NCBI RefSeq assembly: GCF_007741475.1
Contig: NZ_CP036261.1
Span: 1,550,001 to 1,614,000 of the forward strand
Direction: 5' to 3'
Length of the DNA: 64,000 bases
Source: Rosistilla ulvae
GTDB lineage: Bacteria; Planctomycetota; Planctomycetia; Pirellulales; Pirellulaceae
Shown here: positions 18,097 to 27,516 of the stretch, in pieces
Layout of the letters: every line of letters starts with the position of its first letter
Numbering within the stretch: the stretch's first letter is position 1
Translations under genes and position numbers: made by a program
Notes under the pieces: model-generated
Databases searched by the model: none
Told to the model about the DNA's origin: nothing
Seen by the model: the letters and a program-made list of their open reading frames with translations, nothing else

Positions 18097-18138
18097 ATCC
18101 GATATTTTGTCTAGTGAAATCTAGACAAAATATCGGAT
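18097..18138. promoter_or_regulatory. Perfect 18-bp inverted repeat between two minus-strand genes
   Basis: Bases 18097-18114 and 18121-18138 are exact complements (atccgatattttgtctag), with a six-base loop. The element lies 12 bases past the TolC-like gene stop and 48 bases before the sigma-factor start. It may terminate the upstream transcript, but no T-run follows. Its AT-rich palindromic form also fits an operator for the sigma-factor gene. Confidence 0.75.
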
Positions 18139-18149
18139 CGGATTGCGGT

Positions 18150-20942
18150 TTAGGGAAGGATGATGTCGGACGCTTCGATGATCATCCCTTGGGTATCGCC
18201 CGCAATCGCGGCGCTGCCACCGACGGTATTAGCACGAATCACGCCCGGATCGATCCAATATCCATCGGGGGTCAATTCCATCGTTCCCATGTCGAGATCG
18301 AGGTTTCGCCGCACGACTTCGTAGTTGACCCAGATGTTTAGGAAGCCGTTTTGGGCGTTCAACAGATCGCTCAACGCAAAGATGATATCGCGAGCCGCGG
18401 TCGGGCCGCTGGACAATCCGCGAGCCTCTCGCAACAGTCGCAAGTCTTCGTTCAAACTGATCTGTTCAGCCGCCATGCGGACCGCGGAGCGTTGCAGTTC
18501 GAAGTTCACCTGGTTGGCTCGCAATTGGCGGATCTGGCCTCGCAGCAACTGCCATACGCCGTCCTCGTACTGATAATAATTGCGGCGGGCTTGTTGGTAT
18601 TCGATCAACGATTGCCGGTAGGTGTTACGTTCCTGCAGTCGTGTCAGCGGTGCATCCCATTGCAGTCCGGCACGCAACCGCCCCGCATCGCTGCGAAGTT
18701 TAAACGGATTGCTGTCGGTGTTTTGGAGGTCGCCGCTGAAGGTGATGTCGAGCGAACTTTCCAGGTTGTCGGCGTTGAATTCGATCAACCGCCAGGAGTC
18801 GACAAGCGAAGCACGGGCGTTGGCCCAGTCGCGCCGCTGTTGCCGCGCGATCTCGAGCGCTTGCGGAGCGCTGATATCGACTTCCGGCAGCGACACGCTT
18901 TCGATCCGGGCTCGAGCCTGGATCAGCTGCATCACCAAGACGTCTTCGGCGATCGCAGCGATCAGATCTTGAGCGGCTAGGATGCCCTTGTCGCGAATCT
19001 GTTGCGACAGCGAACCATCGGCATCGGCTTGGGCGGCCGTTTGCGATGCTCGCGACTGCAACAGTTCTTGCAGCCCTTGGTCGATCGCTTCGATCTCGAT
19101 CGCATACGCGGTCATCCGTTTCTCAAGCTTGGTGTAATCATCGATCAACCCCTGCCCGATCCGATTGAAATCGGTCGGATCAAACAGTGCTTTGTCGACC
19201 ATCGTCAACGGCAGCAGCGTGCAGATCTGATCCTTTTCGGTTTGGTAGATATTCAACAACTGCGACGAGGATCGCTGGCGATCGGGAACCGCTTCGGCCA
19301 ACGCTTCGATATCGCGTTTCAGGCCTGGCAGGTCGGTTTCGATAAACGTCTTCTGCAGCTCTACCAACGGAACCAGTTGTCCGTTCAGATCTTCCAACAA
19401 CTGGGCAACTTGTGGCGTCCAAGTGATTTTCAGCTCGGGCAGATTGGTCGCAGGGTTGATCGCCTCGCGCCCCGTTTCCAGCAGTCGCGTGTTGATGTTG
19501 CCGACGACGGTACGGATGTCGGAGACCTGGTTGCGACGGTCTTTCAGATCGGGCGAGATCAATTGGAATTGATTCAGCACTGGATCGCGGATTTCGACGC
19601 ATAGGTAGGGGGGCAGCCCCAGGTCTCCCAGGAATGAATCGACCGATGCGTTAAATGCCGCTTGTTGATTCACCAATTGGCTTTGCGCCGACAGGAGTGC
19701 TTGTTGAGCCTGAGCGACCTGCAGCCGTTGCCGCGGAATCGCTTCCTGGTCGGTCGGGATCGTGGTCAGCATTTCGACAAGCGTGTCGTTCAGCAGCAGC
19801 AGGTTTTCACGCAGCCGAGCCACGTTTTCCTCTTGGTTTTGAATCTGCAGTTGGTCCTGCAGCAATCCGAGAAAACCGCCCGCTTGAGCGACGCCGCCAC
19901 CACCGCCGATCCCCAGGTTTCCGCCGCCGCCGAGTCCTGCGAAGCCGCCGCCGAGTCCCGAGAAGCCTTCCAGCCCGACGCCGAAGACGCCGCCGCTGCG
20001 CGATGGGCCTGCATCGACGCTGCGACCGGTTGTGATCGAAAGATAGAAACTGCGGCGGTAGCGTTCGAAGGCGCGAACGTTCGCCAACAGCCGCCGTTCG
20101 GAGAGGGTCAGTCGTTCCATGATCCGGTCGCGGCCGGCATTGCGCAACAGCGGTTGAACGAGCGTAAAGTCGAGGATTGTCGATGCGCTTTGCGTGTCGG
20201 GACCGCTGAATTCCCAGACGATCGAATTCGCCATCCCGACAACTAGGTCGGCACCGGTGGTAAAGCTGCGCTGCATCGACCAGGGGCGTTGGCCGACGCT
20301 GTAGGGACCGACCGCCAGATTCGAACTGCTCTCCCCGCCAGATCCCGAACGCAACGGTCCGTCGGCTGTATAAAAGGATTGCAAGCCGCCAAAGAATTGC
20401 GTGTCGAAGCGGAACCGTTCGCTGCTGACATCCAATGCCGACAGGTAGAGGGTTTCGAGTTCTTGTTGGTATCCGGGAGAATTCAATCGCGCCAGTTGGA
20501 ACGCGGTGTCGGAATCGAGCACCAAGACGCCGCGTTCATCCAATGGCAGGAACCGCCACCAATCGGGATTCTCCGCCGTGTTTGTGTCGCCGTTGGCATG
20601 CCACAGCGGATAACCCCGCTTGCCGTCGACGCAGTTCATGTAGGTGTTCGATTTGGGATCGTCCTTAGGCATCGGCGGGCGATCGGGATCAAACGGATCG
20701 AACATCCGGCTCTGGCTGTCGATCTCGATCCGCAGCGCGTGCCCGGGATCTTCCCCGCTGTGACAGACCTTCTCGTCGATCAATTGGTACGCTTCGCGGT
20801 CCGCTTTTTTGCGGTACAGCGCTCGGTTGCAACCGATGTTGCCGAGCACCACGCTGGCGATCAGCATCGCGATGGTGAGTGATCGGAGCTTCAACGCGAT
20901 CGCAGGCCGCGCAAGAAGAATCGTCCGGTTGTCGGCTACCAT
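18150..20942 (-). CDS. TolC-family outer-membrane efflux lipoprotein
   Basis: The product is 930 residues, about twice the length of E. coli TolC. It starts with a long basic leader and hydrophobic run ending in the lipobox IGC (Cys near 38). Residues about 65-110 repeat the block seen in the window-edge paralogue (RMFDPFDPDRPPMP, DDPKS, YMNCVDG). A Gly-rich insertion with repeated GLGGG lies at about 310-355. Long alpha-helical, Gln-rich segments follow (LRENLLLLNDTLVEML; QVAQAQQALLSAQSQL), typical of OEP hairpins, and a last one near 790-880 (YQQARRNYYQYEDGVWQLLRGQIRQLR). It should form an outer-membrane channel. A companion RND or membrane-fusion gene is not visible. Confidence 0.9.
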   Translation of the reverse strand: MVADNRTILLARPAIALKLRSLTIAMLIASVVLGNIGCNRALYRKKADREAYQLIDEKVCHSGEDPGHALRIEIDSQSRMFDPFDPDRPPMPKDDPKSNTYMNCVDGKRGYPLWHANGDTNTAENPDWWRFLPLDERGVLVLDSDTAFQLARLNSPGYQQELETLYLSALDVSSERFRFDTQFFGGLQSFYTADGPLRSGSGGESSSNLAVGPYSVGQRPWSMQRSFTTGADLVVGMANSIVWEFSGPDTQSASTILDFTLVQPLLRNAGRDRIMERLTLSERRLLANVRAFERYRRSFYLSITTGRSVDAGPSRSGGVFGVGLEGFSGLGGGFAGLGGGGNLGIGGGGGVAQAGGFLGLLQDQLQIQNQEENVARLRENLLLLNDTLVEMLTTIPTDQEAIPRQRLQVAQAQQALLSAQSQLVNQQAAFNASVDSFLGDLGLPPYLCVEIRDPVLNQFQLISPDLKDRRNQVSDIRTVVGNINTRLLETGREAINPATNLPELKITWTPQVAQLLEDLNGQLVPLVELQKTFIETDLPGLKRDIEALAEAVPDRQRSSSQLLNIYQTEKDQICTLLPLTMVDKALFDPTDFNRIGQGLIDDYTKLEKRMTAYAIEIEAIDQGLQELLQSRASQTAAQADADGSLSQQIRDKGILAAQDLIAAIAEDVLVMQLIQARARIESVSLPEVDISAPQALEIARQQRRDWANARASLVDSWRLIEFNADNLESSLDITFSGDLQNTDSNPFKLRSDAGRLRAGLQWDAPLTRLQERNTYRQSLIEYQQARRNYYQYEDGVWQLLRGQIRQLRANQVNFELQRSAVRMAAEQISLNEDLRLLREARGLSSGPTAARDIIFALSDLLNAQNGFLNIWVNYEVVRRNLDLDMGTMELTPDGYWIDPGVIRANTVGGSAAIAGDTQGMIIEASDIILP

Positions 20943-21542
20943 GCCTGAAATCCCTATCCAAAGATGTTGTTTTCAGCGGACGACCGATCGATCCTTGATC
21001 GTGTCGTCGTACAGACGCGGTTCGGCGCCGGCCTGCGATCGGCCGTGCCAAGGTTCGTGCGATCTGCGTTTTTGTCGCGATCGGATCTCGCCGTTTTCGA
21101 GGTAATGAACGGCGAGTTGGTCGGGGGGCTGATCACCGCAGTCACGTCGGCTGGGCGCGTTCCGCATCGAGGGACTCTCCCCAATGCATGGGCTGGCCGC
21201 GCTTTGCGGCTGCGGATACACACGACCGATCGTGCCGTTTTTTGCGGCTATCGGCCCTGTATAGGTTCGGAGCGATTTGCGGTTGGACTTGAAACGGCTG
21301 GCGCGATTGAGCTTGGAGAAACGCCCCGTGGGACCGCTTGGTCCGGATATGCGGGTTGTCGCGGTGTTAGCAATCTGCCTTAGGTCGTCAGCACGGTTTG
21401 ATGAACAATTGCCCTATTGACGGGTTTTGCTTGACGCTTGAAAAGTCCCAACTTACCATCAGAGCATGGGTTAGGCCTTCGTCTTTCCCGATCGGACGCG
21501 ATCGACCCCGCAAACGCTTGTCTCAGCCACTCCGGAACACCG
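20943..21542. other. Intergenic region between divergent TolC-like and membrane-protein genes
   Basis: About 600 bases between divergent genes. The frames it contains are Arg-rich and not protein-like. It is expected to hold both promoters; I recognise no specific site. Confidence 0.4.
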
Positions 21543-23009
21543 ATGGAAATCGTCATTCAAATACTACTCGGGCTATCAGTCATCGGATTCGGTGTGCTGA
21601 TGTGGAAGAGTGCCGAGCGTTGGACTTGGGTGCCGTTGGTGATCGCCCCGATCGTCTTCATCGAAGCCGGCGTTTTCATGGGTTTGATCGCGCTGTCGGC
21701 GAAATCACGCGTCGCGTGGCAGAAGATTTCAGTCGAACTGGAAGAGCGACTCGAAAAGGCGACCGTGGAAGAAGAGGAACTCAAATACGGCGTGATCGGT
21801 CTCGAAGGCGATCAACGCGCGGTGGTGCCGATCGAATTGGCCCTGCAAAAATTGCGGGTCGATGCCGGTCGCGTCTGGCGTGGACTTTCGCCGCAAGGAG
21901 CGAACCAAGGCCAATTCACACTCAATATGCCACGAAATGCTGCGGCGGCAGATCCCGCTGCCGCGGATCCCGACGCGGCAGCACCAGCAGCGGCGGATGC
22001 CCCAGCAGCGGTAATCCCCGTCGAAACGATAGTCTTCGCCTTCTCCGAGGTGATGGATCCCAATCAAAAGCGAATCCCCCAGACTTTCTTGGGGCAATAT
22101 CTGGTCACGCAAAGCAGTCCGCAATCGTTGACCTTGCAGCCGTTGCGAGCGCTCTCGACGCTCTCCAAGCGACAACAGCAAGCGATCAGCCAAGCGCAAT
22201 CGTGGGCGATTTATGAAGTCATGCCGCTGGATGGTCACGAGCCGTTTTTCATCGAAGCGAGCCGAAAGCGGGACGAAGCGATCTTTGGCGATGCCGACGA
22301 AGAGTTCTTGAATGCTGCTTTGGCTGGCAAGGTTCCGCCAGAGGTTTTGCAAACCTACCTGAAGGATGGCAAGCAAGCTCAATCCGATGATCCACCCGAA
22401 GCGAAGTGGCGGAAGATCAAACTGCTGAAAGACCATTCGGTCATCGTCGATGGTTCGGGGCAGCGAACCGCAACCGAGGGAAGTTATTTCGATCTCTTGG
22501 GCCAAGCGGTCGACAGCCGTTTGCAATTGGCCGACGGGGACGAAGTGCAGTTCAAGGCGGGGACCGAATTGGTCTTCAAATATGAAGAAGCGACCGAGCT
22601 GATCAGCACGGGCGTGGCCGAATTGATCGACGAAATCTATGTCCGACCGTTGCACGATTACGACGAGATCGAGCGGCATGTCTTCGAACGACTCGATGTG
22701 TTGGCCGAAAAAATGGTCATCTTGAACCGTGAAATCGCGATCATGAAAAAGGTCAAAACGGCTAACGATTCGATGCTGGTCAAGGGCCAAGAGGACAAGT
22801 TGAAGCTCGAGGCCGAACTGGCTCAACATCGCGTTGAAAAGTCAGCGATCGAAGCGTATGCCAACGAATTGCAGCAGCGCAAGACGGCCCAGCGGACCCA
22901 GTTGGCGGCGCTATATCAAGACAATATCAAGATCGTGCGGAATCTCGAACGGGTGCAAATGCAGCTGAAACAACAGATCGATAAACGCACGGCCGCCGCA
23001 GGACGCTAG
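21543..23009 (+). CDS. Two-helix membrane protein with long coiled-coil tail, function unknown
   Basis: The product is 488 residues from the ATG at 21543, which directly begins a hydrophobic helix (IVIQILLGLSVIGFGVLMW). The frame extends upstream, but that part would bury the helix. A second helix lies at about 28-50. The remainder is soluble, with an Ala/Pro-rich linker at about 140-160 (AAADPAAADPDAAAPAAADAP). The C-terminal 110 residues are rich in Lys, Glu, Gln and Leu, in heptad-like order (MVKGQEDKLKLEAELAQHRVEKSAIEAYANEL), predicting a coiled coil. I recognise no family. It is followed on the same strand by another membrane protein after about 200 bases, so the two may work together at the inner membrane. 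Confidence 0.8.
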   Translation: MEIVIQILLGLSVIGFGVLMWKSAERWTWVPLVIAPIVFIEAGVFMGLIALSAKSRVAWQKISVELEERLEKATVEEEELKYGVIGLEGDQRAVVPIELALQKLRVDAGRVWRGLSPQGANQGQFTLNMPRNAAAADPAAADPDAAAPAAADAPAAVIPVETIVFAFSEVMDPNQKRIPQTFLGQYLVTQSSPQSLTLQPLRALSTLSKRQQQAISQAQSWAIYEVMPLDGHEPFFIEASRKRDEAIFGDADEEFLNAALAGKVPPEVLQTYLKDGKQAQSDDPPEAKWRKIKLLKDHSVIVDGSGQRTATEGSYFDLLGQAVDSRLQLADGDEVQFKAGTELVFKYEEATELISTGVAELIDEIYVRPLHDYDEIERHVFERLDVLAEKMVILNREIAIMKKVKTANDSMLVKGQEDKLKLEAELAQHRVEKSAIEAYANELQQRKTAQRTQLAALYQDNIKIVRNLERVQMQLKQQIDKRTAAAGR

Positions 23010-23217
23010 TTCAAATCAAGCTCTCTTCACGGTCGATCCACGGTTCGGTGCGGCGCATCGTTTCGGGATAAAACGGTTGTGTCGCAATGCCGCGGCCAAG
23101 CTTGACGCTCCAGCCAATGAATTCACATTGTGGCTGGACATGCGCTCGCCCACTTGTCGAGAGCTTATGATGCCCACAGGTCGATCTGGGCTTCATTACT
23201 TGAAAGGTCTCCTGGTC

Positions 23218-25227
23218 GTGGATCCATTTTTCATCACCTGTACCACCTGCAGTTCGCGGTTGAAGGTGCGCGATGAAAGCATGATCGGCCAGATCTTGGC
23301 CTGTCCCAATTGCCAAGCGATGGTCATGGTCGCTCCGCCGACCGAGGACCAATTGACGATTGGTCGCCAGCACGACATCGACAGCCAGGCGATCACCAGC
23401 GAAACGATCCACGAGGAATTGGAATCCGAAGGGACGTTTCCTCAAGCCGGGCCAACCGATGCGGACGAATCCCCCGCCGATTTGTCCTCCCCCAGCGATT
23501 CACAACCCTCCGGTTCGTTTGGCACCATGCCACCGGGCGATTGGAAACCCTCGAGCTATCAGGGCTATCGCCAGATCGGCATGATCGCCCTTGTGTCGCT
23601 GATCGCGATCGTCAGCTCCGTCGCGATCTTTGGGCTGTTTATTCAACAGTCGTTGACGAAAGAAAAAGAGATTGCCGAGGTTGTCGACGGTTCGCCCGAC
23701 GAAGTCGAAGCGAGTGGCCAAGAGGTTCCCGGCGACGGGGATTCAAACGCCGTAGAGGATCCTGACGCCGACGATCCCCCGCCAGCCGCCGATTCGGAAA
23801 TCGCCGATTCGGCAATGTCAGCCTCCGATCCCCCGGAGGATGAATCATCGCCGACCGATCCGGTCCCCGCGACCGATCCGGCCCCCGCAGTGCAGGACGC
23901 GGCGGGGGCTGTCGATCCGTTGACGGAGGTCCCTGAACCAGTTGATGGCGATGGCACTCCACCGCCAGCGAACTCCGGACCCGAGCGGATCTTCGCCGAC
24001 GCGGGGCAACCGGCCGATCAACCCGAAGCTGCGGCGATGGAGGAATTGCCGGAGAGTTTACAGATGTTTTCGAGCATCTTTGGGCAAGGTTTGGATCTTC
24101 AACAGCCCGATGCCAAGCCGCAACCGACGGCCTTCAAACCGATTCGATTCGAACCGCCGCCGGAACTCAGCGGCCGTTACCCTACGCCTCAGCCTGCGGT
24201 CGACGCCCAGCAGCGGCTGCAGCAGTCTCTGGGGCTGAATTTGCAAGCGACCACGCTGTATGCCAGCGTCGACACGATCTCTCAAATCACTTCGGTACCG
24301 ATCACCTTCGATATCGAATCGCTCGATTCCGCCGGGATCGAACTCGGCACGCCGGTTTCAGGGCGGTATCTGAACACGACTGCTGGCGAAGCGATCCGCG
24401 ACGTCTTGGCGAAAGCGGGCTGCACGCTGCAACAATCCGCTCCCGGCCAGATGGTGGTTCGCGCCAGCGAGCCGCGGATCAGCGCGTTTATCGAACCCGC
24501 ATTGATAATTACCGACTTGGGGGAACCCACACCGGTGATCGCACTGGCAACCCAGCTGGCTCATCTGCCGGACGATCCGGCCGAATTGGCCGTCGATCCG
24601 GCCAGCGACCGCGTCCAGGTGACCGGTTCGCCACAGGCGGCATGGCGGGTGGCGTTGGCGTTGGACGCGTTGCGGATCAGCCGCGACCTGCCCCCCAAAC
24701 TGCCAGCGTCCCATTCCGGGCGATGGTTGGTCGACGGCCGGCCGGAAGAGCTGCCGCGGCCTGATCCGGGACCGATCGTGTTGGAGGGGGATCTGCCGAG
24801 GACTGTCGAACATTGGCTCAGCCAGGTCGCTCAGACGCAGAATGCTCGCGTTTTGATCGATTGGCCGAGTGCTTGGCAGTATGGTTTAACTCCCGAATTC
24901 ACTCTCCTCCCCTGGCCAAACCACGATTCGCTGGCCTCGTTGGAGCAGGAATTGTTGGCGCCGTTTGGGTTGACGATTCGCGACCTCGGCGATGGCAACT
25001 GGCTGGTGACCAGCCTGCACGCCTTGGCGATGTCGGCTCGAACCGTTGTTTTCAGCCCTCCGATTCCGGCTGAAACCCAGTTCCTGGAACGCTTAACCGC
25101 TGGTGCCGGCCACGAGACACCGGAGACCTTTCCTGGGGTGATCGATCCGGTTTCGCAGCGTCTGATCACGCGGGTATCGCAGTTTTTGCAGCTGCAGATC
25201 GCCGCCGAACTGTCGGCAACGCGGTAG
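23218..25227 (+). CDS. Zinc-ribbon/transmembrane protein with secretin-like (STN-type) repeats
   Basis: About 669 residues if started at the GTG at 23218, which has AAAGG upstream and opens directly with the zinc ribbon. ATG 23167 or TTG 23077 would lengthen it. The ribbon is Cys8-x2-Cys11 and Cys29-x2-Cys32. One membrane helix (IGMIALVSLIAIVSSVAIFGLF) follows at about 120. A long Asp/Pro/Ala-rich linker (about 150-270) then leads to a folded part with repeats such as LQATTLYASVDTISQITSVPITF and AGEAIRDVLAKAGCTLQQSAPGQMVV. These resemble the STN/secretin N-terminal fold. The topology suggests a cytoplasmic ribbon and an exported C-terminal domain. Function is unknown. Confidence 0.8.
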   Translation: MDPFFITCTTCSSRLKVRDESMIGQILACPNCQAMVMVAPPTEDQLTIGRQHDIDSQAITSETIHEELESEGTFPQAGPTDADESPADLSSPSDSQPSGSFGTMPPGDWKPSSYQGYRQIGMIALVSLIAIVSSVAIFGLFIQQSLTKEKEIAEVVDGSPDEVEASGQEVPGDGDSNAVEDPDADDPPPAADSEIADSAMSASDPPEDESSPTDPVPATDPAPAVQDAAGAVDPLTEVPEPVDGDGTPPPANSGPERIFADAGQPADQPEAAAMEELPESLQMFSSIFGQGLDLQQPDAKPQPTAFKPIRFEPPPELSGRYPTPQPAVDAQQRLQQSLGLNLQATTLYASVDTISQITSVPITFDIESLDSAGIELGTPVSGRYLNTTAGEAIRDVLAKAGCTLQQSAPGQMVVRASEPRISAFIEPALIITDLGEPTPVIALATQLAHLPDDPAELAVDPASDRVQVTGSPQAAWRVALALDALRISRDLPPKLPASHSGRWLVDGRPEELPRPDPGPIVLEGDLPRTVEHWLSQVAQTQNARVLIDWPSAWQYGLTPEFTLLPWPNHDSLASLEQELLAPFGLTIRDLGDGNWLVTSLHALAMSARTVVFSPPIPAETQFLERLTAGAGHETPETFPGVIDPVSQRLITRVSQFLQLQIAAELSATR

Positions 25228-25453
25228 CCGCCGCCGGGGAGCGGTTTTGAGTGGTTTGCCGGAGCGATCCGGCCGAAGATATGGGCTACCGCACCAACAC
25301 ATTTTAAGTCATACTGGGCAACCAAACCCTTTATAAACCGTGCGTGGTTGTAAATGACGCGAGCGTGCTTCGATGAAGCCACACGTGTCCTTTAGAGCCG
25401 CTTGAAGTAAATAAATACAACGTCAGCTTGTTGGAAGTTAGAGACACAATCCC

Positions 25454-25618
25454 ATGGCCAAGAGCAATAAGAAAGCGGACACCATCTTCCTGGTCTGCGA
25501 AGAATCGGGCGATTACAACTACTCCATCCGTCGCAAGGGTGGTGGAGAGAAATTGCGTCTGAAGAAATACTGCCCTCGTTTGCGCAAGCACACCTGGCAC
25601 AACGAAAAGAAGAAATAA
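25454..25618 (+). CDS. rpmG: 50S ribosomal protein bL33
   Basis: The product is 54 residues, MAKSNKK at the start and [16 protein letters not shown] at the end, which is the bL33 signature (normally about 50-55 residues). The canonical zinc-binding protein has two CxxC pairs. Here only one Cys of each remains (Cys15, Cys40), so it is probably the zinc-independent form. It belongs to the large ribosomal subunit near the E site. recJ begins 25 bases after its stop on the same strand, so the two genes are probably co-transcribed. Confidence 0.95.
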   Translation: MAKSNKKADTIFLVCEESGDYNYSIRRKGGGEKLRLKKYCPRLRKHTWHNEKKK

Positions 25619-25643
25619 ACCTCCCGCAGCGGAAGGAATCGCC

Positions 25644-27395
25644 ATGGCCAAGCGGTGGCGTTTGCTGCCTCATGATATGGGCCGGGTCGAGCATCTCATG
25701 CGCCAGTCCCGGCTGCCTGCGGTGGTCGCTCAGGTCTTGTTGCGACGTGGCGTTTATCAGTCCGAGGACGTTCAGCGGTTTCTCGAGAGCCGCTTGACCA
25801 TGCTCCGCGACCCCGAGGATCTTCCCGGGGTTCCCGCCGCCGCCGATCAGATCCATCAAGCGATCATCGATCGCAAAGCGGTTGTGATCTACGGCGATTA
25901 CGACGCTGATGGGATCACCGGCACGTCGATTCTGTTCAACGGCCTGCGTCTGTTGGGTGCGGATGTCAGTTACTTTGTGCCCAATCGCCTCGAAGACGGC
26001 TATGGCTTGAGTTGCGATGCGCTTCGCAAGCTGGCCAGTCGCGAAAAACAGGTCGTGATCAGCGTCGATTGCGGTATCGCCAGCCCAGTCGAAGCCGATC
26101 TCTGCAAAGAGTTGGGGCTCGACCTGATCGTCACCGATCACCATCAATTCGGCGATCGTTTGCCCGATGCAACGCTTGTGCATCCTCGTCTGCCCGGCAC
26201 CAATTATCCCTTCCCAGGGCTCTGTGGTGCGGGGGTCGCTTTCAAGTTGGCCTGGTCGGTCTGTCAGCGCGCTAGTGGGGCGAAGAAGGTCACCGAGCGG
26301 TTGAGATCGTATCTGATGCAGTCGCTGGCGTTGGCCGCGATCGGCACGGTCGCCGATGTCGTTCCGATGCTCGATGAAAATCGGATCCTTGTCCACCACG
26401 GCCTGCGGAGTCTGTTGGCGAATCCGTCGATCGGGATTCGAGAACTGCTGAAGGTCACCAAGCTGGATCAGAAGTCAGCCCTCTCTAGCGAAGATGTCGC
26501 CTTCATGCTCGCCCCGCGGTTGAACGCAACTGGGCGGCTTGGTCAGGCGCAATTGGGCGTGGAGTTGCTGACGACCGACAATCCCGTCCGCGCTGCGGCG
26601 TTGGCCGAGTATATCGACGGGCTTAATGGCAGCCGGCAGACGCTCGAACGCAGCGTCTATCTAGCGGCCGACAAGCAAGCCAAATCGGACTTTGATCCCG
26701 AGCAGGATCCCGCCTTGGTGCTCGGGGGAGTCGATTGGCATAAGGGAGTGATCGGTGTCGTCGCCGGACGGATCGCTGAGAAGTATGGCCGCCCGACGAT
26801 CATCTTGTCGCTCGATGGGACGGCGTCGAAGCCGGCCGTTGGATCGGCTCGATCCGGCGGGATGGTCGATCTGCATGCCATGTTGGGACAGTGTGAAGAG
26901 CATCTGATCACCTACGGCGGGCATGCTGCTGCGGCGGGGGTGAGTCTAAATGAGTCGACGCTCTCGCAGTTCCGCGAAGCGTTCTGCGAAGCGGTCTCGC
27001 AGAACGTGCCTTCCGATTACGAAGCGGAGATCAGCATCGATGCCGAAGCTTCGTTCAGTCAGTGGAACTTGGAGACGGTCAAGCAGATCGAGATGTTGGA
27101 GCCGTTTGGCGACAGCAATCCCCGGCCGATCTTCTGTGCCACTGGGGTCACGCTGAAAGATCCTGCTCGTCGCATGGGGGGCGGCGATCGACATCTGACC
27201 GTCAGTCTGTTGCATCATGCCAGCGCGATGCGAGCGGTAGCGTTTGGTGCCGGGCAGTGGTGCGATGAGTTGAACGAGCTGGAGGGGGCGATCGATGTCG
27301 CCTATCGTCCGGTGATCAACGAATTCCGTGGCTATCGCAAGGTCGAGATCCAGATCGTCGATTGGCGACCCTCGGGGCAGCACGCTTCGGCGTAA
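25644..27395 (+). CDS. recJ: Single-stranded-DNA-specific exonuclease RecJ
   Basis: The product is 583 residues, normal for RecJ, a 5'-3' single-strand DNA exonuclease of recombination and mismatch repair. GGAAGG sits 8 bases before the ATG. The DHH phosphoesterase motifs are present: YGDYDADGITGTS (Asp residues 85, 87, 89), SVDCGI (about 140), TDHHQFGD (165-167 DHH) and LVHPRLPGTNYPF with LCGAGVAFKL. The DHHA1 part contains GVVAGRIAEKYGRPTI and TYGGHAAAAGVSL. The C-terminal OB-type domain is visible as MLEPFGDSNPRP. All expected metal ligands are seen, so it should be active. Confidence 0.97.
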   Translation: MAKRWRLLPHDMGRVEHLMRQSRLPAVVAQVLLRRGVYQSEDVQRFLESRLTMLRDPEDLPGVPAAADQIHQAIIDRKAVVIYGDYDADGITGTSILFNGLRLLGADVSYFVPNRLEDGYGLSCDALRKLASREKQVVISVDCGIASPVEADLCKELGLDLIVTDHHQFGDRLPDATLVHPRLPGTNYPFPGLCGAGVAFKLAWSVCQRASGAKKVTERLRSYLMQSLALAAIGTVADVVPMLDENRILVHHGLRSLLANPSIGIRELLKVTKLDQKSALSSEDVAFMLAPRLNATGRLGQAQLGVELLTTDNPVRAAALAEYIDGLNGSRQTLERSVYLAADKQAKSDFDPEQDPALVLGGVDWHKGVIGVVAGRIAEKYGRPTIILSLDGTASKPAVGSARSGGMVDLHAMLGQCEEHLITYGGHAAAAGVSLNESTLSQFREAFCEAVSQNVPSDYEAEISIDAEASFSQWNLETVKQIEMLEPFGDSNPRPIFCATGVTLKDPARRMGGGDRHLTVSLLHHASAMRAVAFGAGQWCDELNELEGAIDVAYRPVINEFRGYRKVEIQIVDWRPSGQHASA

Positions 27396-27516
27396 GCATC
27401 TCCGCAGGCGATTGTCGACGCGATCGCGTCCCGCCGCAATTTTCTTGGCGGCGAGTGGTACCCGATGTTGCGTTCTCCCGTTCGCCTTGCGTGTGCTGGG
27501 GCAGCAAAGGAATTGT

